In this document: positions 15,604 to 24,298 of the stretch, piece by piece | Numbering within the stretch: position 1 is the stretch's first letter | Layout of the letters: every line of letters starts with the position of its first letter | Assembly: GCF_014197245.1 (NCBI RefSeq) | Contig: NZ_JACIFF010000007.1 | Span: 1-64,000, forward strand | Reading direction: 5' to 3' | Length of the DNA: 64,000 nt | DNA from: Neolewinella aquimaris | GTDB taxonomy: Bacteria; Bacteroidota; Bacteroidia; Chitinophagales; Saprospiraceae | Notes under the pieces: model-generated | Databases searched by the model: none | The model's input: only the letters and a program-made list of their open reading frames with translations | What the model was told of the DNA's origin: nothing | Position numbers and translations under genes: made by a program

Positions 15604-18600
15604 ATGCACCGTTTTTTACCCCTCTTCCTGGGTCTCCTGACCCTGGCCTACTGCGCCCAACAACCCGAAAACAAGGAGCCGACCTACCCCGATCGTACCA
15701 TTGAGCTGGAGCCCGGTCAGGCGGCCACCCTGGCAACTAAGATCCGGGCAGAAAGCAACATCCAACTCGACGGCGACCTGGAGCTGTCTCTCTGGGCCAG
15801 CGATTCCCTCGTGACTGACCCAATCGCTATCAGTGTAGCGCCGGACGGAAAAATATTTTACACCAGCGCCACCCGTCAGGAGCACTCGGAATTCGACATT
15901 CGGGGCCACCGCGACTGGATGACGGCCTCCATCGCCTTCGAGACCGTCGAGGATCGCCGCGCCTTCCTCCGCAAGACCTTCGAGGAGGGCAGCGAACAGT
16001 CGGAACGCCACCTAAAGGACCTTAACGGCGATGGCAAGCGCGATTGGCGCGACCTCACGACCGAGAAGGAACAAGTGTGGTTCGTCGAGGATCGCGACGG
16101 CGATTCCGTAGCCGATCGCGCTAAGCTGTACATCGAAGACTTCGGCGAGGAGATTACCGACGTAGCCAACGGAGTAGAGTACGCCAACGGGGAAGTTTAC
16201 ATCTCCGTCGGGCCCGACCTCTGGAGAACGAAGGATACCGACGGCGACGGCGTTGCCGATGAAACTACCTCGATCAGTCACGGCTGGATCGTACACGTCG
16301 GCTTCAGCGGCCACGGCATGTCGGGCGTCACCGTCGGCCCGCAGGGCCGCATCTGGTGGGGTGCCGGCGATGTCGGCATGAACGTCGTCGATAAGGACGG
16401 CAAGGAGCACAAGTACCCCAATCGCGGCACCGTCGTGCGCTGCGACCCGGACGGCAGCAACTTCGAGGTATACGCCATGGGCGTACGCAATACCCACGAA
16501 TTCGTCTTTGACGACTACGGTAACCTGATCTCGGTCGACAACGACGGCGACCACAGCGGCGAAAGCGAGCGACTGGTGTACCTGATCGACGGATCCGACA
16601 CCGGCTGGCGCATCAACTGGCAGTTCGGCAAGTATACCGACCCCGATAATAACGACTACAAGGTGTGGATGGAAGAGCGCATGTACCAGCCCCGCTGGGA
16701 GGGTCAGGCCGCCTACTTCCTTCCCCCGATCCAGAACTACGTGAACGGTCCGACCGGCATGGTCTACAATCCCGGCACCGCCCTTGGCCCCGAGTACTAC
16801 AAGCACTTCTTTGTCGCCGAGTTCCGCGGCAACCCGGCCAATTCCCCGATCCACGCCTTCACGCTCGAGCCGGAGGGCGCGGGCTTTAAGCTGGGAACGA
16901 CGAAGGAGGTCGTGAGCGGACTCTTGCCTACCGGCCTCGACTTCGGTGCCGACGGTGCCCTCTACTTCGCCGACTGGATCAACGGTTGGAACACCAAGGA
17001 ACAAGGTCGCATCTGGAAACTCGACGTACCCGGTGGTGCAAGTACTCCCATCCGCCAGGAAGTAAAGCAACTACTCAACCTGGATCAGACCAAAGTATCC
17101 CTGGATTCCCTGTCCCTCCTGCTCGCCCACCAGGATCAGCGCGTCCGTCGCAACGCCCAGTTCGAACTCGCTAAGCGGGGCGACGAAGGCTATGAGACCC
17201 TACTTGCCGCCGCTCAGTCCAACCCTAATCAGCTGGCGCGCATTCACGGAATCTGGGGCATCGCCCAAATGGCCCGCGAGGACCACGACCGGGGTGATGA
17301 ATTGGTCGGTCTGCTCGGAGACAAAGACCCCGAGATCATTGCCCAGGCCGCCAAAATGATTGGTGATGTCCGCTACGACGATGCCGGCGAGGAACTTATC
17401 GCACTCCTGCGTAATCCCGAGCCCCGCGTCCGCTTCATGGCCACCGAGGCCCTCGGCCGTACCAAAAACGGAGATGCCGTGCAGCCCATTTTAACGATGC
17501 TCGAAGAGAACAACGACCAGGACACTTACCTGCGCATGGGTGGCATGATCGCCCTCGGCCGCATTGGCGATACCGAAGCCATGGTGGCACTGAAGGACAA
17601 CCCCTCCCGGGCCCTGCGCACGGTAGCGGTAGTAGCACTCCGCCGCATGGAATCGCCGGAGATCGCCCAGTTCCTCGAGGACCAGGACGAGTACATCGTC
17701 GCCGAAGCCGCCCGTGGCATCAACGATGACTTCTCCATCGAAGACGCGCTACCCCAGCTGGCCGCAACCCTCGACGATCCACGCTTTACTTCCGAGCCGC
17801 TGATTCGTCGCGCGATCAACGCGAACCTGCGCGTCGGGGGAGATGAAGCCGTGCAGCGGCTGGTCCGCTACGTACAACGGTCGAATGCCCCCGCCGTGCT
17901 CCGCGCGGAAGCGCTGTCTACCCTGGCTACCTGGGGTCACCCATCGGTCCTGGACCGCGTCGACGGACGGTACCGTGGCGAACTCGAGCGAGATTCTACG
18001 GTGGCTTCCGAGGCCATTGCTCCTGCGATCGCCGAGCTGATCGCCCGTGGTGAAGATGAGGTGCGTATGGCCGCAATCCAGGCAGCCGGTCGGCTCGGAC
18101 TGGAAGAAACCATCCCCCAACTCACGAAACTGCTGGAAGGGGACCGCTTGGCACCAGTACGGATTGCTGCCCTCAATGCCCTGAACGACCTGAAAGCCCC
18201 CCAGCTGGACCGCAACCTCGAAACCGCGCTGGCCTCCAACGACGGCAACCTCCGCGCCCGCGCCCTGGAGATCCTCCCCAGCTCCGGCATTGCCGAGGAA
18301 CGCTCGATGCAGTTGTACGATAAGGTGATGCAGGGAGGCACGATCGTCGAACAGCAGGCCGCCCTCATGGGCCTGTCCGAAATGAAGGGAGAAGCTTCCA
18401 CCGAACTCTTTGCCCGCCTGCTGGACCGCCTCGAGAAAGACGACATCCCTACCACGGTTCGTCTCGATCTCGCCGAAGCGGTCGAACAGCATGGCGACCC
18501 CGAACTAAACGCACTGCTGACCGACTACGGCGGCAAGCTGGACAGTGACCTGGGCCTGTACGCACTCGCGCTGGAGGGCGGAAACGCACGCCGCGGCCGT

Positions 18601-19005
18601 AACATCTTCTACAATAACGAATCCGCCCAGTGCGTGCGCTGCCATGCCGTGTTCGAGTACGGAGGCAACGTCGGACCCGGGCTGGAGGGAATCGCCGACC
18701 GGCTTACCCACCGGCAGATGCTGGAAGCCCTTATTCGCCCCAGTGCCCGTATGGCGCCCGGCTACGAAATGGTCCTGCTCACCCTAAACGACGGATCGGC
18801 CACCGCCGGCATCGTAATGGAGCGTACCGACGAAGCCATTAAGATCAAAGTGGGTAAGGAAGATATTCAGACCGTCCCCCGCAGCGAAATCGCCGAGGAG
18901 GAAACCATTCCCTCCAGCATGCCGACCATGGAGGACAAGCTAACCCGGCGCGAAATTCGCGACGTGGTAGCCTTCCTGGCCAGCCTCGAATCGGAAGAGT
19001 CGTAG
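15604..19005 (+). CDS. PVC-type haem-binding CxxCH protein with HEAT repeats
   Basis: This 1133-residue envelope protein has three parts. Residues 30-470 form a beta-propeller dehydrogenase-like domain (MGVRNTHEFVFDDYGNLIS, GLDFGADGALYFADW). Residues ~490-960 are HEAT-like helical repeats. The C-terminal cytochrome c domain carries CVRCH at 1010-1014 and a later methionine-rich stretch. The signal ends in LTLAYC; Cys17 may be lipidated though tyrosine at -1 is unusual. Several DxDGDxxxD stretches (DLNGDGKRDWRD, DRDGDSVADR, DTDGDGVADE) look like calcium-binding or dockerin-like loops. Proteins of this type are thought to oxidise sugars or related substrates and pass electrons to the haem; the substrate is unknown. 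Confidence 0.9.
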   Translation: MHRFLPLFLGLLTLAYCAQQPENKEPTYPDRTIELEPGQAATLATKIRAESNIQLDGDLELSLWASDSLVTDPIAISVAPDGKIFYTSATRQEHSEFDIRGHRDWMTASIAFETVEDRRAFLRKTFEEGSEQSERHLKDLNGDGKRDWRDLTTEKEQVWFVEDRDGDSVADRAKLYIEDFGEEITDVANGVEYANGEVYISVGPDLWRTKDTDGDGVADETTSISHGWIVHVGFSGHGMSGVTVGPQGRIWWGAGDVGMNVVDKDGKEHKYPNRGTVVRCDPDGSNFEVYAMGVRNTHEFVFDDYGNLISVDNDGDHSGESERLVYLIDGSDTGWRINWQFGKYTDPDNNDYKVWMEERMYQPRWEGQAAYFLPPIQNYVNGPTGMVYNPGTALGPEYYKHFFVAEFRGNPANSPIHAFTLEPEGAGFKLGTTKEVVSGLLPTGLDFGADGALYFADWINGWNTKEQGRIWKLDVPGGASTPIRQEVKQLLNLDQTKVSLDSLSLLLAHQDQRVRRNAQFELAKRGDEGYETLLAAAQSNPNQLARIHGIWGIAQMAREDHDRGDELVGLLGDKDPEIIAQAAKMIGDVRYDDAGEELIALLRNPEPRVRFMATEALGRTKNGDAVQPILTMLEENNDQDTYLRMGGMIALGRIGDTEAMVALKDNPSRALRTVAVVALRRMESPEIAQFLEDQDEYIVAEAARGINDDFSIEDALPQLAATLDDPRFTSEPLIRRAINANLRVGGDEAVQRLVRYVQRSNAPAVLRAEALSTLATWGHPSVLDRVDGRYRGELERDSTVASEAIAPAIAELIARGEDEVRMAAIQAAGRLGLEETIPQLTKLLEGDRLAPVRIAALNALNDLKAPQLDRNLETALASNDGNLRARALEILPSSGIAEERSMQLYDKVMQGGTIVEQQAALMGLSEMKGEASTELFARLLDRLEKDDIPTTVRLDLAEAVEQHGDPELNALLTDYGGKLDSDLGLYALALEGGNARRGRNIFYNNESAQCVRCHAVFEYGGNVGPGLEGIADRLTHRQMLEALIRPSARMAPGYEMVLLTLNDGSATAGIVMERTDEAIKIKVGKEDIQTVPRSEIAEEETIPSSMPTMEDKLTRREIRDVVAFLASLESEES

Positions 19006-19103
19006 TACCCGAAGGACATAATGGAAGTCGGTAGAACCCGTCCGTAAACCACCCGTTCAAAAGTGGAATGCATTGACGATTTTCTCACGATCAACAATCT
19101 ATT

Positions 19104-19961
19104 ATGTCTACTACCCATAAGGACATTGCCGCTAAGTCGGGCACCTACACCCTCGGCAACGACATTACCATCCACCGACTCGGCTACGGTGCCATGCGCC
19201 TCACCGGCGAGGGCATCTGGGGACCACCGAAGGACAAGTCGGAAGCCATCCGCGTGCTAAAGGCGACCCAGGACCTCGGCATCAACTTTATCGATACGGC
19301 CGACAGCTACGGGCCCAACATCTCCGAAGAGCTCCTCGCCGAGGCCCTACACCCCTACCCCGACGGACTGCTCATCGCCACCAAGGGCGGTCTCGAACGC
19401 ACGGGACCCAACCAGTGGCCCGTCAACGGTCGCCCCGACCACCTCGAAAACGCCCTGAAGGGAAGCCTCAAACGGCTTAAGCTCGAGCGCATCGACCTGT
19501 ACCAACTGCACCGCTTCGACGAAAAGGTGCCGGCCGACGAGTTTCTCGGTAAGCTCGCCGAACTGCAACAGCAGGGCTACATCCGCCACCTTGGCCTGAG
19601 TGAAGTGAGTGTCGATCAAATCGAGCAAGCCCAGCAGCACTTCGAGGTCGTCAGCGTCCAGAACAAGTACAGCCTCACTGACCGCAAGTGGGAAGACGAA
19701 GTACACTGGACCTGCGAAAACAACATCGCCTTCATCCCCTGGTACCCCCTCGACGCCGGTGCCCTGGAAAATAAAAACCTGCAACGCATCGCCGAGAAGC
19801 ACAACAGCAGCATCTACCAAATCGCCCTCGCCTGGTTGCTCGCTTACAGTCCCAATATTCTACCCATTCCCGGTACCAGCTCGCTCGACCACCTGAAGGA
19901 AAACACTCAAGCCGCCGCCACTCAATTAGATGAAGAGGATGTTAGTCTTTTAGTAGGTTAG
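19104..19961 (+). CDS. aldo/keto reductase
   Basis: This 285-residue NADPH-dependent oxidoreductase of the AKR superfamily has a TIM-barrel with catalytic tetrad Asp64, Tyr69, Lys94 and His136 (FIDTADSYG, ATKGG, QLHRF). The C-terminal cofactor motif is ILPIPGTSSLDHLKEN. It probably reduces small carbonyl compounds; the physiological substrate is unknown. The final codons (SLLVG) and the TAG stop lie inside a TTAGT-rich repeat tract, so the C-terminus is shaped by that repeat. No signal peptide is present. Confidence 0.93.
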   Translation: MSTTHKDIAAKSGTYTLGNDITIHRLGYGAMRLTGEGIWGPPKDKSEAIRVLKATQDLGINFIDTADSYGPNISEELLAEALHPYPDGLLIATKGGLERTGPNQWPVNGRPDHLENALKGSLKRLKLERIDLYQLHRFDEKVPADEFLGKLAELQQQGYIRHLGLSEVSVDQIEQAQQHFEVVSVQNKYSLTDRKWEDEVHWTCENNIAFIPWYPLDAGALENKNLQRIAEKHNSSIYQIALAWLLAYSPNILPIPGTSSLDHLKENTQAAATQLDEEDVSLLVG

Positions 19962-20000
19962 TCAGTTAGTCAGTTAGTCTTTTAGTCGGTTAGTGCTTTA
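19940..20000. repeat. TTAGT-rich low-complexity tract
   Basis: Repeated GTTAGTC/AGTTAGTC/TTTTAGTC units run from inside the aldo/keto reductase 3' end into the intergenic region. They supply the gene's TAG stop. The reverse-oriented relative is at 20160-20220, and a longer relative lies in the btuB leader. Confidence 0.75.
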
Positions 20001-20157
20001 GATCGACACGGACCAACTGAGCAACCGGTGCTCCGCAGCTAAAGCTGTTTTTCACCACGCATGGAACACCGATTCTCACGGATTCTAATTATAGATTTAC
20101 GTGGCACACCAGAATCAGAGGGCCCGTCGCCAAGGTGTACTGTCCCTCTCCATACCG

Positions 20158-20222
20158 TCCTAAACGACTAACGTACTACCCGACTACCGTACTACCCGAC
20201 TACCCCACTACCCCACCAACAC
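20158..20222. repeat. ACTACC-rich low-complexity tract
   Basis: Repeats of the type CGTACTACCCGACTA and CCCCACTACCCC fill the end of the 250-bp gap and run into the 3' end of the GH13 gene, supplying its stop codon (TAG on the minus strand, at 20208-20210). CGTACTACCCGACTA also occurs, inverted, near 57180-57210. Nothing gene-like is seen between 19962 and 20207. Confidence 0.75.
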
Positions 20223-21476
20223 CCTCCACCCCCACCCCTCCACTCCCACCACATCCCCTTCCGTCAAGCTCACCGGGTCACCCGTCAGGCCGTCGGTGTA
20301 TGCCCCGTGCCACAGCTGTTCCCCGAAACGCAGCTCCCGCGCGCCGCCGCAGAAATTGAAGACGGCCAGGATTTTACTGTGCTCGTCCTGGCGAACGAAG
20401 GTGAGCACCTCGGATTCGTGATTGCTGGGAACGCGGATCATGGTGGCGCCCCAGGGTGCGTTGGCGAGTGCCGAATGCTGCTTTTTCAGGGAAATGAGTT
20501 TACGAAAGAGATCGGCGAAATGATGCTCGCGCCAGGCGATCGGATCGCGCTCGAAAAAGGCCAGTCGGCGGTCGAGGCCAGCTTCCTGTCCGTTGTGTAT
20601 GAGGGGGATGCCCTCGCCGATGAAGGAGAGCGCGATGGCCGTTTCCACTCCCGGCCCCAGGAGCTCGTACATGCTGCCCTCCCAGGCGTTTTTGTCGTGG
20701 TTGTCGGTGAAGGTCATGCGCATGGCGTCCTCGGGCCAGGCGCGCTCGTTCCAGGAGTAGTAGACGTACAGAGCCGCCACGTTCGCCTTGCCGTAGCAGA
20801 TGCGGTGGACGGCCTCGTGCCAGCTCCAGGCGTAGGTAGCGTCGAAGGCGGCACGGTGCAGGTCCCTGGCCTCCCACTCCGCCAACAGGAAGACGGGCTT
20901 GATTTGATCGAGGCTGGCGCGCACTTCTTCCCAGAAATCGACCGGCACGTAGCCCGCCACGTCGCAGCGGTAACCGTCGATGTCGCACTCCCGCACCCAG
21001 TATTCCATGGCCTCGCGCATGTAAGTGCGCAGGGGGGCGTGGCGGTAATCTAAGTCGATGATGTCGGACCAGTCCCACCAGGGTGTCGGCCGAAAGTCGC
21101 CCTTGTAGTCAAGGGCGTACCATTCGGGGTGGCGATCGACAAGCACGTTGTCCCAGGCGGTATGGTTGGCGACCCAGTCGAGGATGACGTATAGGCCCAG
21201 TTCGTGGGCGTCCTGGACGAAGGATTTGAAGTCCTCCAGGGTGCCAAATTCCGGGTTGACGCCGTAGTAATCCTTGACGGCGTAGGGACTACCCAGCGTA
21301 CCCTTCCGGTTCTTCTCCCCGATGGGGTGGATAGGCATGATCCAGAGGATGCCGACGCCTAATTCTTGTAGACGGGGCAGCTCTTTTCGCGCCGCGGCCA
21401 GGGTACCTTCCGGCGTGAACTGACGGGTATTGATCTGGTAAACGGTGGCGGATTTACTCCATTCGGGGTGCGTCAT
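20208..21476 (-). CDS. GH13 family alpha-glycosidase / alpha-amylase
   Basis: This 422-residue protein has a complete GH13 catalytic barrel. Conserved regions: DWVANHT (100-106), GYRCDVAGY with nucleophile Asp172, LLAEWE with acid/base Glu200, and FTDNHD with Asp261. A short C-terminal beta domain follows. There is no signal peptide, so it should act on intracellular alpha-glucans or maltodextrins; subfamily and product specificity cannot be fixed by eye. The stop codon sits in an ACTACC-type repeat. No sugar transporter or other carbohydrate gene is adjacent. Confidence 0.93.
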   Translation of the reverse strand: MTHPEWSKSATVYQINTRQFTPEGTLAAARKELPRLQELGVGILWIMPIHPIGEKNRKGTLGSPYAVKDYYGVNPEFGTLEDFKSFVQDAHELGLYVILDWVANHTAWDNVLVDRHPEWYALDYKGDFRPTPWWDWSDIIDLDYRHAPLRTYMREAMEYWVRECDIDGYRCDVAGYVPVDFWEEVRASLDQIKPVFLLAEWEARDLHRAAFDATYAWSWHEAVHRICYGKANVAALYVYYSWNERAWPEDAMRMTFTDNHDKNAWEGSMYELLGPGVETAIALSFIGEGIPLIHNGQEAGLDRRLAFFERDPIAWREHHFADLFRKLISLKKQHSALANAPWGATMIRVPSNHESEVLTFVRQDEHSKILAVFNFCGGARELRFGEQLWHGAYTDGLTGDPVSLTEGDVVGVEGWGWRVLVG

Positions 21477-21538
21477 GGGTCGGTTTCACTTAAGGGTTTT
21501 TGGCTGGTGTGGATTCTACACTTTAAGGTTTCGGAAGT

Positions 21539-21546
21539 TACCTTGT
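21539..21546 (+). promoter_or_regulatory. weak putative -7 element (TACCTTGT)
   Basis: TACCTTGT resembles TAnnTTTG with two mismatches and lies 17 bp before the NIPSNAP gene's ATG. It is weak evidence on its own. Confidence 0.25.
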
Positions 21547-21563
21547 GCGAAAACCATTCATAA

Positions 21564-22325
21564 ATGAGACGTAGAAATTTTATTCGGGCCGGGGCCGCAG
21601 GTGCAGTGGCCGTTGCGGCGAGCAGTGCAAGTATGGCATCCCCCATAGTGCAGGAGGGTGCTGAGCTGATCGAGTGGCGGACCTACGAGATGAACTTCGG
21701 TGGCAACCAGGGACTCCTAATGAGTTACCTCAACGAGGCACTCAAACCCGCCCTGACCCGTAAGGGAGCTACCCAGTTCGTAGTATTTAAGGAATATGGC
21801 GATCCCAATCCGGCAATGATCTATGTCATGATCAGCTATCCCGACGCGACCACCTATATGGCGGCACAAGACCTGAGCGGCGACGACGCCTTTGCCTCCG
21901 CCTCCGTCGAATACGATGAGGTGAAGGCCGAAAAGCCCATCTACACCCGTTTCTCCTCCTGGTTGCTCACTGCCTTCGCGGGTATGCCCCAGTCGGTTGC
22001 CCCCGATGCCGAGTCGGGACTCTTTGAACTACGGATCTACGAAGGCTACTCCGAAGACGCCGTCCGCCGCAAGATTCGGATGTTTAACGACTACGAGATC
22101 GAGATCTTCGACAACACCGGACTAAAACCCGTCTTCTACGGCGACATGATTGCCGGTCCCCACCGCCCCTCGCTGATGTACCTGCTGCAATTTGAGGATA
22201 TGGAGGCACGCAACGAGAACTGGGGCAAATTCGGCGCCGACGATACCTGGAACCGCATCAAGGTGCTGCCTGAATTTGCCAATTCGGTGTCCAACATTCG
22301 GCGCACCTTTCTGGTCCCCGCCTAG
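21564..22325 (+). CDS. NIPSNAP family protein with Tat signal
   Basis: This 253-residue exported protein begins with a twin-arginine signal (MRRRNFIRAGAAGAVAVAAS). Two tandem dimeric alpha/beta-barrel NIPSNAP-type domains follow: ELIEWRTYEMNFGGNQG near residue 35 and LFELRIYEGYSEDAVRR near 155. Function of bacterial exported NIPSNAP proteins is unknown. The stop codon overlaps that of the convergent alpha/beta hydrolase gene in the palindrome CTAG (22322-22325), leaving no intergenic space. Confidence 0.88.
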   Translation: MRRRNFIRAGAAGAVAVAASSASMASPIVQEGAELIEWRTYEMNFGGNQGLLMSYLNEALKPALTRKGATQFVVFKEYGDPNPAMIYVMISYPDATTYMAAQDLSGDDAFASASVEYDEVKAEKPIYTRFSSWLLTAFAGMPQSVAPDAESGLFELRIYEGYSEDAVRRKIRMFNDYEIEIFDNTGLKPVFYGDMIAGPHRPSLMYLLQFEDMEARNENWGKFGADDTWNRIKVLPEFANSVSNIRRTFLVPA

Positions 22326-23329
22326 TGTGGCAGCGCCTGCTTAAGGGCCTTCGCGAAACGCGCGAAATCTTCAATGTGGGGTAGGTGCCCCAGCCCCTCC
22401 AGTTCGATGAGGGTGCCGTCGGGAATTTGCCCGACGATGGTCTTGCCGAGCTGGTCGTAGCGTCCCAGGGTCTTTCTGACCTCCTCACCTACCAGCGGCT
22501 TGCCGAGGGCGGTGCGGTCACGGGTACCCAGGATGAGCACGGTCGGCACCTGCAGCTGACTGAATTCGTACACGACTGGCTGGGTAAAGATCATGTCGTA
22601 GGTGAGGGCCGCGTCCCAGGCAACGTAGGCGTAGTCCTCACTGATGGCCCATCCGGCCAGCACGTTCACCCAGGGGTCGTAGGCCGACTTCCAGTTGCCG
22701 TCGTAGTAGTTCTTCTGTTGGTATTCCCTGATGGATGCGTAGTCCTTCTTCAGTTCACCTTCGTACCACTCGTCAACGGATTGGTAGGGGACCTTCAATT
22801 TCCAGTCTTCGAGTCCGATGGGATTTACCAGGATCAGCGATTCCGTCGTTTCGGGGTACATAAGGGCAAACCGGGTAGCAACCATTCCGCCCATCGAGTG
22901 GCCCACTACGACGGCACTATCGATCCGCAGAGAGTAGAGCAACCACCGCGTGTTGTGGGCCAACTGGTGAAAGGTAAACTGATACTGCTGGGGCTTGGAC
23001 GATTTACCAAACCCGACCTGGTCCGGCGCAATGACCCGGTAGCCCTGATCGAGCAGCAGCTTTATGGTGGATTCCCAGTAGGCGCTCGGAAAGTTTTTGC
23101 CGTGCAGCAGCAGTGCGGTCTTTCCGTTGAACCGCGGGGGCGTCACGTCCATATATACCATCTCAAGGTCCTGCAACTGAGATTGGAAGGAATAGACCTT
23201 GGTCGGAAAGGGGTAATCGTAGTCGGTCAGTCGCTCATCCAGCGGACGCACGGCATCCTCCTGCGCGGCGAGGGGAAACAGGGGCAGGAGGAATAGTAGA
23301 GTGAGGATGCAGCGTCGGAAAGGTGTCAT
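22322..23329 (-). CDS. alpha/beta hydrolase, secreted
   Basis: This 335-residue protein has a signal peptide (LLFLLPLFPLAAQ), the oxyanion region LLLHGKNF, nucleophile Ser145 in VVGHSMGGMV, a likely acid in LILGTRDRTALGK and catalytic His in GLGHLPHIE. It belongs to the broad esterase/haloperoxidase-like group, so the substrate is not predictable. The protein should be periplasmic. It shares the CTAG stop overlap with the convergent NIPSNAP gene. Confidence 0.9.
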   Translation of the reverse strand: MTPFRRCILTLLFLLPLFPLAAQEDAVRPLDERLTDYDYPFPTKVYSFQSQLQDLEMVYMDVTPPRFNGKTALLLHGKNFPSAYWESTIKLLLDQGYRVIAPDQVGFGKSSKPQQYQFTFHQLAHNTRWLLYSLRIDSAVVVGHSMGGMVATRFALMYPETTESLILVNPIGLEDWKLKVPYQSVDEWYEGELKKDYASIREYQQKNYYDGNWKSAYDPWVNVLAGWAISEDYAYVAWDAALTYDMIFTQPVVYEFSQLQVPTVLILGTRDRTALGKPLVGEEVRKTLGRYDQLGKTIVGQIPDGTLIELEGLGHLPHIEDFARFAKALKQALPH

Positions 23330-23384
23330 AGTGCAAGGGAGGTTAATATCCGTAAGCCGGTTGCCCCCTGTCCGCAGCTTCCGG

Positions 23385-24296
23385 CTAGCGGACCCGGCAA
23401 TTCGGTAGGGCCCGGCGTACCCGTTCGATTTCAGCGGCGGGCAGCGGGTTGCCGGTCAGAATCAGGGTGCGCAAGTTAGTGAGCTTGCTCAGATCATCGG
23501 GCAGTAAGGTGAGCTGATTATTCGCCAAGACCAGCAGTTTGAGCTCCGTCAGGTCCGTTAGCTGGGGGGGCAGTTCCGCCAGTTCGTTACCGGTAAGGAT
23601 CAGGGTATGCAGATTACTCAGTGCGCCGATCGCCGCCGGCAGCCGTCGCAGGTTGTTACCTTCCAGGTTCAGTTTGCTCAGTCGCTTCATTCCCGACCAG
23701 TCTAGGTCCACCTCCCGCAGCTGGTTGTAGCTCAGGTCGAGGTGGGTCAATTGGTGCAGGCGGCGCAGCGATGCGGGAAGCCGGCTCAGCTGATTGCCCT
23801 GCAGGTTGAGCACCCGTAGTTTACGGCAACGGCCGAGGCGCTCGGGGAGTCGATCCAATTCGTTGAAGCCGGCCTGGAGATAGGCGAGTTGTCGCAGGTC
23901 CGCAACCGCATCGGGCAGGGTCTTTAATCGGTTCTGGGTCACTTCCAGTTGTTTCAACCGGCAAAGGTTCCCGACGGATTCCGGCAGTTCGCGCAGGTTG
24001 TTTTCCTGGAGGTTCAGGAGCTCGAGGCGGCGTAATGCCGTGAGTTGGGGGTCCCATACTTCCAGCTCGTTCCGCATCAGGTTGAGGTACGTCAATTGCC
24101 GCAGCTTTTCCGTCCCGGCCGGCAGACTGAAAAGGTGGCGGTCGCGCAGGCTGAGTTGTCGCGCGGGAACGTTCGCCGCCAGGGCTGCGGAAACATCGGT
24201 ATACACCGGCCATTCGTTGTTGGCATGCTGGGCGGGGAGCGCGGGAGCAACGAACAGGGAGAACAGCAAAGCGATCTGGTACGTCCGAAGCGGCAT
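23385..24296 (-). CDS. secreted leucine-rich repeat protein
   Basis: This 303-residue protein has a signal peptide (ALLFSLFVAPALPAQ) and about ten LRRs of 22-23 residues from residue 45 to the end, with the pattern LxxLxLxxNxLxxLPxxL. The C-terminus (RRALPNCRVR) caps the solenoid. LRR proteins bind other proteins; no target is evident. A GTG immediately before the ATG at 24296 is an alternative start. The start follows the PhoX gene's stop by only 2 bp, so translation is likely coupled to it. Confidence 0.88.
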   Translation of the reverse strand: MPLRTYQIALLFSLFVAPALPAQHANNEWPVYTDVSAALAANVPARQLSLRDRHLFSLPAGTEKLRQLTYLNLMRNELEVWDPQLTALRRLELLNLQENNLRELPESVGNLCRLKQLEVTQNRLKTLPDAVADLRQLAYLQAGFNELDRLPERLGRCRKLRVLNLQGNQLSRLPASLRRLHQLTHLDLSYNQLREVDLDWSGMKRLSKLNLEGNNLRRLPAAIGALSNLHTLILTGNELAELPPQLTDLTELKLLVLANNQLTLLPDDLSKLTNLRTLILTGNPLPAAEIERVRRALPNCRVR

Positions 24297-24298
24297 CA

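Noticed and set aside
16012-17070. Open frame antisense to the PVC-type gene
   Set aside because: It is a shadow frame opposite a well-supported gene, with no motif.
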